Origin: Bacteroidota bacterium
GTDB lineage: Bacteria > Bacteroidota > Bacteroidia > B-17B0 > Aurantibacillaceae
DNA: 64,000 nucleotides
Assembly: GCA_016708845.1 (NCBI GenBank)
Contig: JADJFB010000021.1
Span: 1-64,000, forward strand
Direction of reading: 5' to 3'
Part shown: piece by piece, positions 38,801-47,501 of the stretch
Layout of the letters: each line of letters begins with the position of its first letter
Numbering within the stretch: the first letter of the stretch is position 1
Notes under the pieces: generated by a model
Databases searched by the model: none
What the model was told of the DNA's origin: nothing
The model's input: the letters and a program-made list of their open reading frames with translations, nothing else
Translations under genes and position numbers: made by a program

Positions 38801-40275
38801 GAGAAACCTATGGTATTACAGTTTATCAAGAACAGGTAATGCGATTGTCTCAAAAATTGGCAAACTTTACAAAAGGTGATGCGGATACCTTGCGTAAAGC
38901 AATGGGAAAAAAAGACAGAGCAACGCTTGATAAAATGAAAGGCAAGTTCATTGATAATTGCAAAGCCAATAATCATGATCCTGTTGTTGCCGAAAAAGTT
39001 TGGAAAGATTGGGAAGCATTTGCAAGTTACGCTTTCAATAAATCGCATTCAACCTGTTATGCTTATGTTGCATTTCAAACAGCATACATTAAAGCACATT
39101 ATCCATCGGAGTTTATGGCTTCTGTATTAAATCATGCAGGAAGTATCGATTCAATTTCTTTTTTAATGGAAGAGTGTAAACGCATGGGCGTTAAAGTTCT
39201 GGGGCCAGATATTAATGAAGGTTTTGCAAAATTCGCTGTAATACCAGGCGGTACAGATATTCGTTTTGGAATGGCATCTATTAAAGGTGTTGGAGAGAAC
39301 ACCGTTGAAAATATCATTAACGAACGTAATGAAAATGGAAAATATACCTCTGTTTTTGATTTAGCAAAACGTTTGGAAAGTAAATGTGTCAATAAAAAAT
39401 CTTTAGAAGGTTTAGCTTTGGCAGGAGGCTTTGATAGTTTTGAAGGAATTCACCGCGCCATGTTTTTTACACCTGATACAGAAGGATTGACACTAACTGA
39501 TCGTATGATTAAGTATAGTAATCAAATGAGTTTGGGTAATGATACGTCGCAAGCAAGTTTATTTGGTGGTGATGACGAAATTCAAATTACAGAACCACAA
39601 TTGCCTCAAAAAATTGAAGCATGGGGGAAATTAGAAGAACTAGCTCGCGAAAAAGAAGTAGTAGGTTTCTTTATTTCAGGCCATCCATTAGATCCTTATA
39701 AATTAATTATTGATCATAAGTGTAATGCTAACTGCGCCCAATTAAAAGCAGGTTTAGAGCCGTTTAAAGGAAAAGATGTCACCTTTGGTGGAGTCATTAC
39801 TGGTTTTGAAAATAGAACCAGCAAAACGGGTAATGCCTTTGGTAAATTAATTATTGAGGATTATCATGGTTCTGTTGAATTAATGTTGTTTGGTAAAGAC
39901 TTTGTGGAGTACAGCAAATTTATGGTATCACCATTATTTGTATATGTAAAGGCAAAAGTTCAAGAACGTTACGGACAGCCAGGAAGTTTGGAATTGAAAA
40001 TTCAAAAAATTGAATTATTAGAGTTGGTGAAAGAAAATATTTTCTCTACCATGAAATTAAAATTAGATGCGAATGCGATCAATGAAGAATTGATTGCAAA
40101 TATTGAAGCTATTTTTAATTCATCACAAGGAAAATGTAGCGTAGAGTTTTTTGTAGAAGATCCAGCAGAAAATTTAAGCGTGAAGCTGTTTTCTAAATCT
40201 CAAAAAATTGCAGTCAGTACTGATTTAATGAATGAACTCGATAAGATTAGTAGTTTAACTTATGAGTTGACTTAA
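35815..40275 (+). CDS. dnaE: DNA polymerase III alpha subunit with built-in 3'-5' exonuclease domain
   Basis: The replicative polymerase, 1,486 residues. An N-terminal DEDD exonuclease domain (about 1-200) carries 'IFDTETTGLP' (Asp/Glu metal ligands), 'HNIEFDNNIIGSELL' and 'HNAAFDVLAT'. Then comes the PHP domain from about residue 248 ('FSHLHNHTQFSVLQS', 'ALTDHGNMYG') and the polymerase core with catalytic 'MPDIDIDFDDEGRG' near residues 706-719, preceded by 'VGPGRGSAAGSAIAYCLWI'. Finger, helix-hairpin-helix ('IKGVGENTVENI') and OB-fold regions ('VTFGGVITGFENRTSKTGN') follow. Fusion of a proofreading domain makes it much longer than E. coli DnaE; this form is known from Bacteroidota. The whole 4.5-kb frame is intact. 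Confidence 0.95.
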   Translation: MFLIFDTETTGLPRSYSAPLTDFDNWPRMVQVAWQLHDAQGNLINSNSIIIKPEGYTIPFNAVQIHGITNERAIEEGQDLKTVLQEFVDVVNQCKYLCGHNIEFDNNIIGSELLRCGLENSLAAKPFIDTKNDQTTEYCAIPGGRGGKFKWPTLTELYTKLFNASFEEAHNAAFDVLATGKVFFEIIKRGITKVAEVTDLQTINYVAPDLAELYKHEQAWKERKNKKAEPTVTSNVVEKSTVDVSNLKFSHLHNHTQFSVLQSTSDVGDLVKKAIEYNMPAVALTDHGNMYGAFLFWQAIDKHNKGVKSHNEAVDKGEKTEDKQTELKCIIGCELFVCKDHKDKSKQDNGYTQVLIAKNRLGYENLSRLSSIGLIDGAYYVPRIDKDLLVKYKDGLIATTGSLSSEIPNLILNVGEEQAEEAFLWYKELFGEDFYIELNRHDLPDENHVNDVLLRFAAKHNVKYFAANSNYYLNKNGFDSHDILLCVKDNEKKATPVGKGRGFRYGLQNKEFYFKSPKEMMALFADMPEAIEATNEIVSKIEQFKLGRDILLPKFEIAQAFIEENEAEIESSHQRIIALKEKGWEEKKLSPEAIEVQKAEMRVIAEQFIYMSHLTWEGAHKRYPDMPESTKERIAFELATIERMGYPGYFLIVADFIAEARKMGVAVGPGRGSAAGSAIAYCLWITNVDPIKFDLLFERFLNPDRISMPDIDIDFDDEGRGLVIDYVIKKYGSNQVAQIITYGTMGGKSAIKDTARVLDLPLEDSNNLSKAFPDSLDAKLKKLLKPGGIDQKYLDGIKDKREVVEQSHNFRKLAEGNSPQAAVLKQAYELEGCLRNVGIHACGVIITPDEMVKFVPVTKAKDSDMLVTQFDNSVAENAGLLKMDFLGLRTLTIIKDALRYIKQNHGIDIDIDAIDLEDKKTYELFQRGETNAVFQYESAGMQKSLKDLKPDSFNDLIAMNALYRPGPIAYIPNYINRKHGREPVVMDLEGMDEFLGETYGITVYQEQVMRLSQKLANFTKGDADTLRKAMGKKDRATLDKMKGKFIDNCKANNHDPVVAEKVWKDWEAFASYAFNKSHSTCYAYVAFQTAYIKAHYPSEFMASVLNHAGSIDSISFLMEECKRMGVKVLGPDINEGFAKFAVIPGGTDIRFGMASIKGVGENTVENIINERNENGKYTSVFDLAKRLESKCVNKKSLEGLALAGGFDSFEGIHRAMFFTPDTEGLTLTDRMIKYSNQMSLGNDTSQASLFGGDDEIQITEPQLPQKIEAWGKLEELAREKEVVGFFISGHPLDPYKLIIDHKCNANCAQLKAGLEPFKGKDVTFGGVITGFENRTSKTGNAFGKLIIEDYHGSVELMLFGKDFVEYSKFMVSPLFVYVKAKVQERYGQPGSLELKIQKIELLELVKENIFSTMKLKLDANAINEELIANIEAIFNSSQGKCSVEFFVEDPAENLSVKLFSKSQKIAVSTDLMNELDKISSLTYELT

Positions 40276-40280
40276 ACAGA

Positions 40281-40331
40281 AAACACCTGTTAGGTTTTAT
40301 AAGCTGTTTGCTATAAACCTGACAGGTGTTT
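40281..40331. terminator. Long inverted repeat, probable terminator between convergent genes
   Basis: AAACACCTGTTAGGTTTTATA / TATAAACCTGACAGGTGTTT, arms of about 20 with two imperfections and an 11-nt loop. It resembles a dispersed Bacteroidota 'ACCTGTCAGGTTT' repeat and may do both jobs. Confidence 0.65.
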
Positions 40332-40347
40332 GCAAGGTGATGGTTTA

Positions 40348-42552
40348 TTAAACTAAATCAAATCGATCTAAGTTCATTACTTTATTCCAAGTAAACACAA
40401 AATCTCTGATAAATTTATCGGTAGCGTCTGAACTTGCATACACTTCGGCAATAGCTCTTAACTCCGAGTTTGAATTAAACACTAAATCGGCGCGAATGGC
40501 TGTCCAAATTAAGTTATTGTTTTTTCTATCACGTCCTTCAAACTCTAATTGAGATTCGTCTTTTGGTTTCCAAACTGTATTCATATCTAACAAGTTTACA
40601 AAAAAGTCGTTGCTTAATGTATCATTCTTTTTAGTGAATACACCATGAGTTGAGTTATCATAATTCGTTTTTAGAACTCTTAATCCACCAATCAATACAG
40701 TCATTTCTGGTACTGTTAACGTTAAAAGTTGCGCTTTATCTAATAACAATTCTTCAGTAGAAATACTAAACTTCGCTTTTTGATAGTTGCGGAAACCATC
40801 TGCAATCGGTTCTAAAACAGCAAACGATTCTTCATCAGTTTGTTCTTGCGTCGCATCCATTCTTCCAGCAGTAAAAGGGACAACTATTTTATTTCCCGCA
40901 TTTTGCGCCGCTTTTTCAATGGCTGCGCAGCCTGCTAATACAATTAAATCAGCTAGTGAGACTTTTTTATCACCACTTTGAACAGCATTAAATTCAGTTT
41001 GAATCGTTTTCAATTTCACTAAAACAGTATCTAATTGTTTAGGATTATTAACTACCCAATTTTTTTGTGGAGCTAGTGCCAATCTTGAACCGTTAGCACC
41101 ACCACGTTTATCAGAGCCTCTGAAGGTAGATGCCGAAGCCCAAGCGGTGGACACTAATTGAGAAATTGATAAATCTGAATTTAAGATTTTTGTTTTTAGT
41201 ACGGCAATATCCGCTTCGTTAATTAATGTATGATTAAGAACAGGAATTGGATCTTGCCATAATAATTCTTCTTTTGGAACGTCGGCTCCTAAATAACGAG
41301 AGCGTGGGCCCATGTCACGGTGCGTTAGTTTGAACCAAGCACGAGCAAAGGCATCTGCAAAAGCATCAGGGTTTTCGTAAAAATGACGAGAAATTTTTTC
41401 ATAGGCTGGATCAAACCTCAATGATAAATCTGTCGTCAACATCGTTGGTAAATGTTTTTTTGTTTTATCAAAAGCATCAGGAATAGTGGCGCTCGCATTT
41501 TTTGCTACCCATTGATGTGCACCAGCCGGACTTTTTGATAATTCCCATTCGTGATTAAATAAATTTTCAAAAAAATGATTACTCCATTTTGTGGGAGTTT
41601 GTGTCCAAGTCACTTCTAAACCACTCGTAATCGCATCTTTACCTTTACCTGTTAAAAATTTGCTCAGCCAACCAAAACCTTGATGTTCGATTGCTTCTGC
41701 TTCGGGTTCCGCACCAACTAAAGCAGCGTCACCAGCACCATGTGTTTTTCCAAAGGTATGTCCTCCCGCAATGAGTGCTACGGTTTCTTCATCATTCATC
41801 GCCATACGAGCAAAGGTTTCGCGAATATCTTTTGCTGCAGCTATTGGATCGGGTTTACCATTTGGTCCTTCAGGATTTACATAAATCAATCCCATTTGTA
41901 CAGCCGCTAAAGGATTTTCTAAATCTCTTTTTTCAGAGTAACGATTATCATCTAACCATTTTGTTTCAGTACCCCAATATACATCTTGTTCGGGCTCCCA
42001 AACATCTTCTCTACCACCAGCAAATCCAAAGGTTTTAAAACCCATCGATTCTAAAGCAACATTTCCAGCAAGTATCATTAAATCTGCCCACGAAATTTTT
42101 TGCCCGTATTTTAATTTAATAGGTAACAATAATCTTCGTGCTTTATCTAAATTGCCATTATCTGGCCAACTATTTAATGGCGCAAAACGTTGCTGACCAG
42201 CACCTGCGCCTCCACGTCCATCACCTGTACGATAAGTACCCGCACTATGCCATGCCATTCTGATAAAAAGCGGACCATAATGTCCAAAATCTGCTGGCCA
42301 CCAATCTTGGGAGTCAGTCATTAATACATGTAAATCTTTCTTTAAAGATTCCATATCCAATTTTTTAAATTCGGCTGCGTAATTAAATTCCTTATCCAAC
42401 GGATTAGAAAGAGTTGAACCTTGTCGAAGCGTATTTAACTTTAATTGATTTGGCCACCAGTTGTGGTTTTGAGTGCCACCACCAGTTGTGCTTTCTTTTT
42501 TTCTTCCAAAATGAAACGGACATTTACCGCCGCTGTTTGAGTTATTTTCCAT
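40348..42552 (-). CDS. katG: Catalase-peroxidase
   Basis: A bifunctional heme enzyme that disproportionates H2O2 and oxidises small donors. 734 residues from ATG 42552; this start leaves 'MENNSNSGGKCPFHFG', the usual short N-terminus, and an upstream in-frame start at 42612 would add an unlikely extension. The distal heme pocket is 'IRMAWHSAGTYRTGDGRGG' near residues 96-114 (Arg, Trp, His). Tyr and Met of the Met-Tyr-Trp adduct are in 'MGLIYVNPEGPNG' and 'ETFARMAMND'. The proximal His is in 'IAGGHTFGKTHGAGD'. The C-terminal non-catalytic half is full length. It is divergent from oxyR with a perfect OxyR-type half-site between them, so peroxide induction is very likely. Confidence 0.97.
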   Translation of the reverse strand: MENNSNSGGKCPFHFGRKKESTTGGGTQNHNWWPNQLKLNTLRQGSTLSNPLDKEFNYAAEFKKLDMESLKKDLHVLMTDSQDWWPADFGHYGPLFIRMAWHSAGTYRTGDGRGGAGAGQQRFAPLNSWPDNGNLDKARRLLLPIKLKYGQKISWADLMILAGNVALESMGFKTFGFAGGREDVWEPEQDVYWGTETKWLDDNRYSEKRDLENPLAAVQMGLIYVNPEGPNGKPDPIAAAKDIRETFARMAMNDEETVALIAGGHTFGKTHGAGDAALVGAEPEAEAIEHQGFGWLSKFLTGKGKDAITSGLEVTWTQTPTKWSNHFFENLFNHEWELSKSPAGAHQWVAKNASATIPDAFDKTKKHLPTMLTTDLSLRFDPAYEKISRHFYENPDAFADAFARAWFKLTHRDMGPRSRYLGADVPKEELLWQDPIPVLNHTLINEADIAVLKTKILNSDLSISQLVSTAWASASTFRGSDKRGGANGSRLALAPQKNWVVNNPKQLDTVLVKLKTIQTEFNAVQSGDKKVSLADLIVLAGCAAIEKAAQNAGNKIVVPFTAGRMDATQEQTDEESFAVLEPIADGFRNYQKAKFSISTEELLLDKAQLLTLTVPEMTVLIGGLRVLKTNYDNSTHGVFTKKNDTLSNDFFVNLLDMNTVWKPKDESQLEFEGRDRKNNNLIWTAIRADLVFNSNSELRAIAEVYASSDATDKFIRDFVFTWNKVMNLDRFDLV

Positions 42553-42601
42553 ATGATATGTTTTATGTATTTGTAATTTGTTAAACAAAATTGAATATAA
42601 T

Positions 42602-42636
42602 TTTGTTATCAATCAAACTGATATTTTTTATATTTG
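42602..42636 (+). promoter_or_regulatory. Candidate oxyR promoter (TTTG - 23 bp - TATATTTG)
   Basis: TTTG at 42602-42605 and TATATTTG at 42629-42636 fit the Bacteroidota -33/-7 pattern with a slightly long spacer. The -7 box abuts the OxyR-type site at 42638. Confidence 0.5.
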
Positions 42637-42637
42637 T

Positions 42638-42652
42638 ATAGATATTATCTAT
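42638..42652. promoter_or_regulatory. OxyR-type operator half-site
   Basis: ATAGATATTATCTAT is a perfect match to ATAGntnnnanCTAT, the half-site recognised by OxyR, placed in the 125-bp katG-oxyR interval immediately downstream of the candidate oxyR -7 box. The expected second half-site, 7 bp away on either side, is not well conserved. Confidence 0.65.
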
Positions 42653-42677
42653 ATATTAAGAATAATAAATTATACTT

Positions 42678-43613
42678 ATGAATTTACAACTATTAGAATA
42701 CATTATAGCCGTTGATAAATTAAAAAACTTCGTCAAGGCATCAGAATCATGTTTTGTGACTCAAGCTACCTTAAGTATGATGATTAAAAAGCTAGAAGAA
42801 GAACTAGATGTGAAAATATTTGATAGAAGTAAACAGCCTGTTAAAACAACTGAAGTAGGGGATAAGCTGATTTTACAAGCACGTAAAATCATTTTAGAAT
42901 CTAAGAAACTAAAAGAAATTATTCAAAATGAAAAAGGGATTGTGAGTGGCGAATTGAAAATTGGAATTATTCCAACTCTTGCGCCTTATTTATTGCCTTT
43001 ATTTTTAAAGGAGTTTATGCAAACTTATCCTTTAGTGAAATTGGTTATTAATGAATTTACCACGGATGTGATTATGCAAAAATTAAAATCGGGGGATTTA
43101 GATACAGGTATTTTAGCAACACCATTGCACGATTCTGCAATTACAGAGCAAGCATTGTTTTATGAAAAATATTTTTTGTATGTAAATGTCAAAGAAAAAG
43201 GTTTTGACAAAAATTATGTCTTGCCAAAGGATATAGATGTCAACCGTTTGTGGTTGCTGGAAGAAGGACATTGCATGCGTTCTCAAATATTAAATTTATG
43301 TGCGTTAAAAAAACAAAAAGAATTAGAAGAACACTTTCATTATAATGCTGGTAGTATAGAAACCTTGAGAAATATGGTGGATAACAATTTCGGTATGACT
43401 ATTATTCCAGAGTTAGCCACACATCATTTGAATTCATCACAAAAAAAGAGATTACGAATTTTTAAAGCACCTACGCCAGTGAGAGAAATCAGTTTAGTCA
43501 CACATCGCGAATTTTTAAAAGCTAATTTAATTCAATCTTTAAAGGAAACTATCTTATCAGTTATTCCAAATGAAATGAAACAGAATAAGCAAATAAATGT
43601 TTTAGAGATTTAG
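42678..43613 (+). CDS. oxyR: Hydrogen peroxide sensor OxyR (LysR family)
   Basis: 311 residues. The N-terminal LysR helix-turn-helix is 'LKNFVKASESCFVTQATLSM' followed by 'MIKKLEEELDVKIFDR'. In the effector domain 'EEGHCMRSQILNLC' places cysteines at residues 199 and 208, the same numbers and spacing as the redox pair of E. coli OxyR, and the preceding 'LLEEGH' matches too. Peroxide would form a disulphide and activate katG. The operator half-site overlapping its own promoter suggests negative autoregulation, as in enterics (inference). Intact frame. Confidence 0.96.
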   Translation: MNLQLLEYIIAVDKLKNFVKASESCFVTQATLSMMIKKLEEELDVKIFDRSKQPVKTTEVGDKLILQARKIILESKKLKEIIQNEKGIVSGELKIGIIPTLAPYLLPLFLKEFMQTYPLVKLVINEFTTDVIMQKLKSGDLDTGILATPLHDSAITEQALFYEKYFLYVNVKEKGFDKNYVLPKDIDVNRLWLLEEGHCMRSQILNLCALKKQKELEEHFHYNAGSIETLRNMVDNNFGMTIIPELATHHLNSSQKKRLRIFKAPTPVREISLVTHREFLKANLIQSLKETILSVIPNEMKQNKQINVLEI

Positions 43614-43639
43614 TTGGTTTAAAAAATTTTCACTCAAAA

Positions 43640-45133
43640 TCACAACGTATTCAACTTCAACTCAAACTCTGTATTGGCTGTATTAGTTGTAAAACTGATA
43701 TAGCCATTTTTTTTATAAAAGTAAATGTTTGCCTTTTGTCCTTGCTCTGATTTTAAGATTACTTTATTTTCCAAGGCTTTCTTTCCCTTTGTTATATAGT
43801 TGTATGACTTTGTAGCAGTCATTAACGTCGTTTTTTTAAGCAAAAAAGTAGAGTTTCCTAAATCATCTATTCCTGTTGTGATAACGAATGGATTCAATGG
43901 CTTTTGATACTTGAATTTATCGTACTCGCTGATGTCATTCAGTATAAATTTTCCGTAAGTATCTCCTTTTTCAAAACTAATATAACCTGGAATAGCCGCA
44001 GTACTTATTAAAAACTTGGATGGCGTAAAAGCAAAATCTACATCGTCTGGCGCAATATCTATGTGCCATGAACTGTAATAACAAAACTGTAAAGGCTTAC
44101 TTTGTTCGTAAACATCTAACCACACATCAAAGTTATTGTCTTTTAGTTTTTTAAATTCACGCACTTTTACATGAAACGATTTTAAGCCTTCTACTGATTT
44201 AGTTTGTATTGGTAATGGAAATTGTTTTTCTGCTCTTGTTATTACATCGCCAACACTGTCGATACACACTAAAAATAATTTATGCGCTTTGGATTGATTG
44301 GTGAAATTTTGTGTTTTGCTTTTAAAGTCCATCATACTGGCATCGTATATGCTTCCTATCACATCTATGTTTTTCCCTTTATTACTTACAATGACATTCG
44401 ACATTAAAAAATAACGCGTATCACCTTTGGCGGTTAATTTTGTGCCTTTGATGATTTCGCTTGTATTGGCATTAATACGCAATATCCATTGCCCTTTTTT
44501 TAATCCGTCAAAAACATGAGCGTACACAATTACTTGATTACTATCCGCGTAAACCACCGATGCACGGTGAATGTATTTTCTTTCAAAAGCAAATTGCCAT
44601 TTATAATCATATTCAAAAGACTTAGTCATATCTTTGACATGGTACTTTGATAAATAAAATTGTTTACCAGCGCTATCTGTATTGGTTCTGATAATATACA
44701 TATCATCTTTATACGCATATTTTTCATCATCAAATGCCGTTAACGAATTAATATGATTGGCATCATAATTTTCGGCAGAGGCAATTTTTGCTAAAGTGTC
44801 GTTTACTCTTAATAAACTTACCATGTTTTTTTGGTTTGCTAATTGAAAGTAAAAGTTTAAAACATCGTGTAAGGTATCAACACTTATTTCTAAATAATCG
44901 GCTGTTGTATGTTTTCCTAAATCATACAATACGCTGTCTTGTAATTTTAATTGATAATTATAAGCGTAGCATTTAAACACTAAATTGGCTTTAGACTGCT
45001 CGTAGCCATATGTATAAATGTTATGATGAAAAGACAAAGCATTTGCTAACAATAAATTTTGTTTAGCAGACTGGCTTCTTAGTAGGTTTGAAGCAACTAT
45101 TAGCGCAATTATTATGTAATGTTTTTTGCCCAT
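43640..45133 (-). CDS. Secreted hypothetical protein, 497 aa
   Basis: A signal peptide-like start (MGKKHYIIIALIVASNLLRS) is followed by about 475 residues of alternating hydrophobic/polar beta-type sequence such as 'YLEISVDTLHDVLNFYFQL', 'KKGQWILRINANTSEIIKG' and 'GYISFEKGDTYGKFILND'. This could be a beta-propeller. It has no T9SS tail, no lipobox and no recognised catalytic motif, so a periplasmic location is the default guess. It is divergent from the M49 peptidase gene (104 bp apart) and convergent with oxyR (26 bp apart), with no obvious terminator. I do not recognise the family. Confidence 0.75.
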   Translation of the reverse strand: MGKKHYIIIALIVASNLLRSQSAKQNLLLANALSFHHNIYTYGYEQSKANLVFKCYAYNYQLKLQDSVLYDLGKHTTADYLEISVDTLHDVLNFYFQLANQKNMVSLLRVNDTLAKIASAENYDANHINSLTAFDDEKYAYKDDMYIIRTNTDSAGKQFYLSKYHVKDMTKSFEYDYKWQFAFERKYIHRASVVYADSNQVIVYAHVFDGLKKGQWILRINANTSEIIKGTKLTAKGDTRYFLMSNVIVSNKGKNIDVIGSIYDASMMDFKSKTQNFTNQSKAHKLFLVCIDSVGDVITRAEKQFPLPIQTKSVEGLKSFHVKVREFKKLKDNNFDVWLDVYEQSKPLQFCYYSSWHIDIAPDDVDFAFTPSKFLISTAAIPGYISFEKGDTYGKFILNDISEYDKFKYQKPLNPFVITTGIDDLGNSTFLLKKTTLMTATKSYNYITKGKKALENKVILKSEQGQKANIYFYKKNGYISFTTNTANTEFELKLNTL

Positions 45134-45237
45134 TATTTACAAATATAGCCATTATCTGGAATTAAAAAAGATAGCTAAAACCACTTGCAAAAGCCCAATT
45201 TTTATGCTATTCTTGTGCTGCTAAATTAAAACTTACT

Positions 45238-47328
45238 ATGAATACAAAACACTTAATTTTACCTTTGGTTGCAGGACTTTTTTTTACATCTTGTAAATCA
45301 AATCAAACCGATGAGATTGCAAATGATGCCGTTGTTAAACACGATACCATCACGAAAGAATCTTCTGAACCATTTGAATATGTGAGCGAACAATTTTCTG
45401 ATTTAAGAATTTTACGCTACGAAATTCCTGCATTCGATCAATTATCTCTTCAGCAAAAAGAGTTATTGTATTATTTATCTGAAGCAGCTTTATGCGGCAG
45501 AGATATCATGTGGGATCAAAACTATAAATTCAATTTAACCATTCGTAAAACCATTGATGCTATTGTGAATGGTTATAAAGGCGATGTAAATAACGAAGAC
45601 TATAAAAAATTTATGGTGTATGCTAAACGTGTTTGGTTTAGCCGCGGTATTCACCACCATTATGGTAGTGAGAAATTTTTCCCTGAATGTTCTCAAGATG
45701 TATTTTCAAAATTAATTTCTGAGGTTGATGCAGCTCAATTACCTTTAAATCAAGGGGAAGCTAAAGAAGCATTTATTGCGCGTTTAATGCCAATTATTTA
45801 CGATCCAAAAATTGCTCCTAAAAAAGTAAGTTTAGATTCGAAGAAAGATTTGATTTTAAATTCGGCGGTTAACTTTTACGAAGGTGTGAATCAACAAGAA
45901 GCCATTGCCTTTTATGAGAAAATGGTTGATAAGAAAGATACGACTCCTGTAATGATTGGCTTAAATAGTAAGTTAGTAAAAGAGAACGGTGTCATTGTAG
46001 AGAAAGTTTGGAAAGTAGGAGGAATGTACACGCAAGCGATTGAGAAGATTGTTTATTGGTTAGAGAAAGCGGTAACTGTTGCTGAAAATGCTGAACAAAA
46101 AGATGCTTTACAAAAATTAGTAACGTTTTATAAATCGGGCTCTTTAAAAGATTTTGATACCTATAATATTGCATGGGTAAAAGATACACAAAGTGCGATT
46201 GACGTGACAAACGGATTTATTGAAGTATACGAAGATCCATTAGGAAAGAAAGCAACTTTTGAATCTGTTGTATCTGTTAAAGATTTTGAAGCTTCTAAAC
46301 GTATTGCGATGATTGGAGCTAACGCACAATGGTTCGAAGACAATTCTACCTTATTGCCTCAACATAAAAAGAAAAACGTAAAAGGAATTTCTGCTAAAGT
46401 AATTAATGCGGTGATGGAAAGTGGCGATGCGGCTCCATCGACGCCAATAGGAATTAACTTACCAAACAACGAGTGGATTAGAGAAACACACGGTTCTAAA
46501 TCAGTAAACTTAGGAAACATTGTAGAAGCTTATGAAAGGGCTGCTGGTGGAAGTGTGGTGAACGAATTTTACTACAATGATGCCATTAAGAAAAATGTAT
46601 TAGACTTTGCTGGCTTAGCTGATAAATTACATACAGACATGCACGAGGTAATTGGCCACGCAAGCGGACAAATTGAACCAGGGATTGGACAACCGCACGA
46701 AACCTTAAAAAATTACGCATCTGCGTTAGAAGAAGGTCGTGCTGATTTAGTAGCCTTATATTATTTAATGGATCAAAAATTAGTGGATTTAGGAGTGATG
46801 CCATCTTTAGAATATGGTAAAGCATCTTATGACGAATACATTACAAAAGGCTTAATGGTTCAATTATCTCGTTTAAAATTAGGCGATAATATTGAAGAAG
46901 CTCACATGCGTAACCGTCAAATGATTGCTAAATGGGCTTTTGAAAAAGGACAAAAAGAAAACGTGATTGAAAAGAAATTTGAAAATGGCAAAACGTATTT
47001 TGTAGTAAACGACTATTTAAAATTACGTGTGTTGTTTGGCGAATTATTAAAAGAATTACAACGCATTAAATCTCAAGGAGATTATAAAGCAGGTAAAGCT
47101 TTAATTGAAAACTATGGTGTAAAAGTAGATTTAGCTTTACATAAAGAAGTTTTAGAGCGTTATAAAAAATTAGAAATGGCTCCTTACCAAGGATTTATTC
47201 AGCCTAAATTAATTCCAGTAATGAAAGACGGAAAAATCACAGACGTAAAAGTTGAATATCCAAAAAGCTTTACAGAACAAATGTTAGAGTATAGCAAAAA
47301 CTATAGCTACTTACCAGTGATTAATTAA
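45238..47328 (+). CDS. Dipeptidyl-peptidase 3-family (M49) zinc peptidase lipoprotein
   Basis: 696 residues. The start 'MNTKHLILPLVAGLFFTSC' has a lipobox with Cys19, so it is probably a membrane-anchored lipoprotein. The M49 zinc motif HExxGH is present as 'MHEVIGHASGQ' near residues 467-473, and the third-ligand helix 'ALEEGRADLVALYYL' near 495-510 gives EExxxD. M49 enzymes remove N-terminal dipeptides, so the likely role is breakdown of peptides in the periplasm or at the surface. Full length, intact and followed by repeats and a terminator. Confidence 0.93.
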   Translation: MNTKHLILPLVAGLFFTSCKSNQTDEIANDAVVKHDTITKESSEPFEYVSEQFSDLRILRYEIPAFDQLSLQQKELLYYLSEAALCGRDIMWDQNYKFNLTIRKTIDAIVNGYKGDVNNEDYKKFMVYAKRVWFSRGIHHHYGSEKFFPECSQDVFSKLISEVDAAQLPLNQGEAKEAFIARLMPIIYDPKIAPKKVSLDSKKDLILNSAVNFYEGVNQQEAIAFYEKMVDKKDTTPVMIGLNSKLVKENGVIVEKVWKVGGMYTQAIEKIVYWLEKAVTVAENAEQKDALQKLVTFYKSGSLKDFDTYNIAWVKDTQSAIDVTNGFIEVYEDPLGKKATFESVVSVKDFEASKRIAMIGANAQWFEDNSTLLPQHKKKNVKGISAKVINAVMESGDAAPSTPIGINLPNNEWIRETHGSKSVNLGNIVEAYERAAGGSVVNEFYYNDAIKKNVLDFAGLADKLHTDMHEVIGHASGQIEPGIGQPHETLKNYASALEEGRADLVALYYLMDQKLVDLGVMPSLEYGKASYDEYITKGLMVQLSRLKLGDNIEEAHMRNRQMIAKWAFEKGQKENVIEKKFENGKTYFVVNDYLKLRVLFGELLKELQRIKSQGDYKAGKALIENYGVKVDLALHKEVLERYKKLEMAPYQGFIQPKLIPVMKDGKITDVKVEYPKSFTEQMLEYSKNYSYLPVIN

Positions 47329-47333
47329 ACTGT

Positions 47334-47388
47334 TTGTCATTGCAATCCGCTAGCTGGCGGAGAAGCTCCCGATAGCTATCGGGACTCA
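47334..47388. repeat. Dispersed palindromic repeat (CCGCTAGCTGGCGG and CCCGATAGCTATCGGG)
   Basis: Directly after the M49 peptidase gene come GTCATTGCAAT, the near-palindrome CCGCTAGCTGGCGG (47347-47360) and the perfect 16-bp palindrome CCCGATAGCTATCGGG (47368-47383). The combination is a known style of short Bacteroidota intergenic repeat. Confidence 0.7.
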
Positions 47389-47396
47389 TAATTAGT

Positions 47397-47433
47397 AAAA
47401 AAAGGAGGATAATTTATTATCCTCCTTTTTTTT
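47397..47433. terminator. Bidirectional terminator
   Basis: AAAAAAAGGAGGATAAT / ATTATCCTCCTTTTTTTT between the plus-strand M49 peptidase gene and the minus-strand gene ending at 47502. Confidence 0.85.
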
Positions 47434-47501
47434 GATTTACAAAAGAGTAATTTGTAATGCTGTTAACCGATTGATACCCCTCAATTTTTATAAAATATAT
47501 T

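Noticed and set aside
42553..42612. Longer katG start at 42612
   Set aside because: It would add a 20-residue hydrophobic extension not typical of KatG and would run towards the OxyR site. ATG 42552 gives the usual N-terminus.
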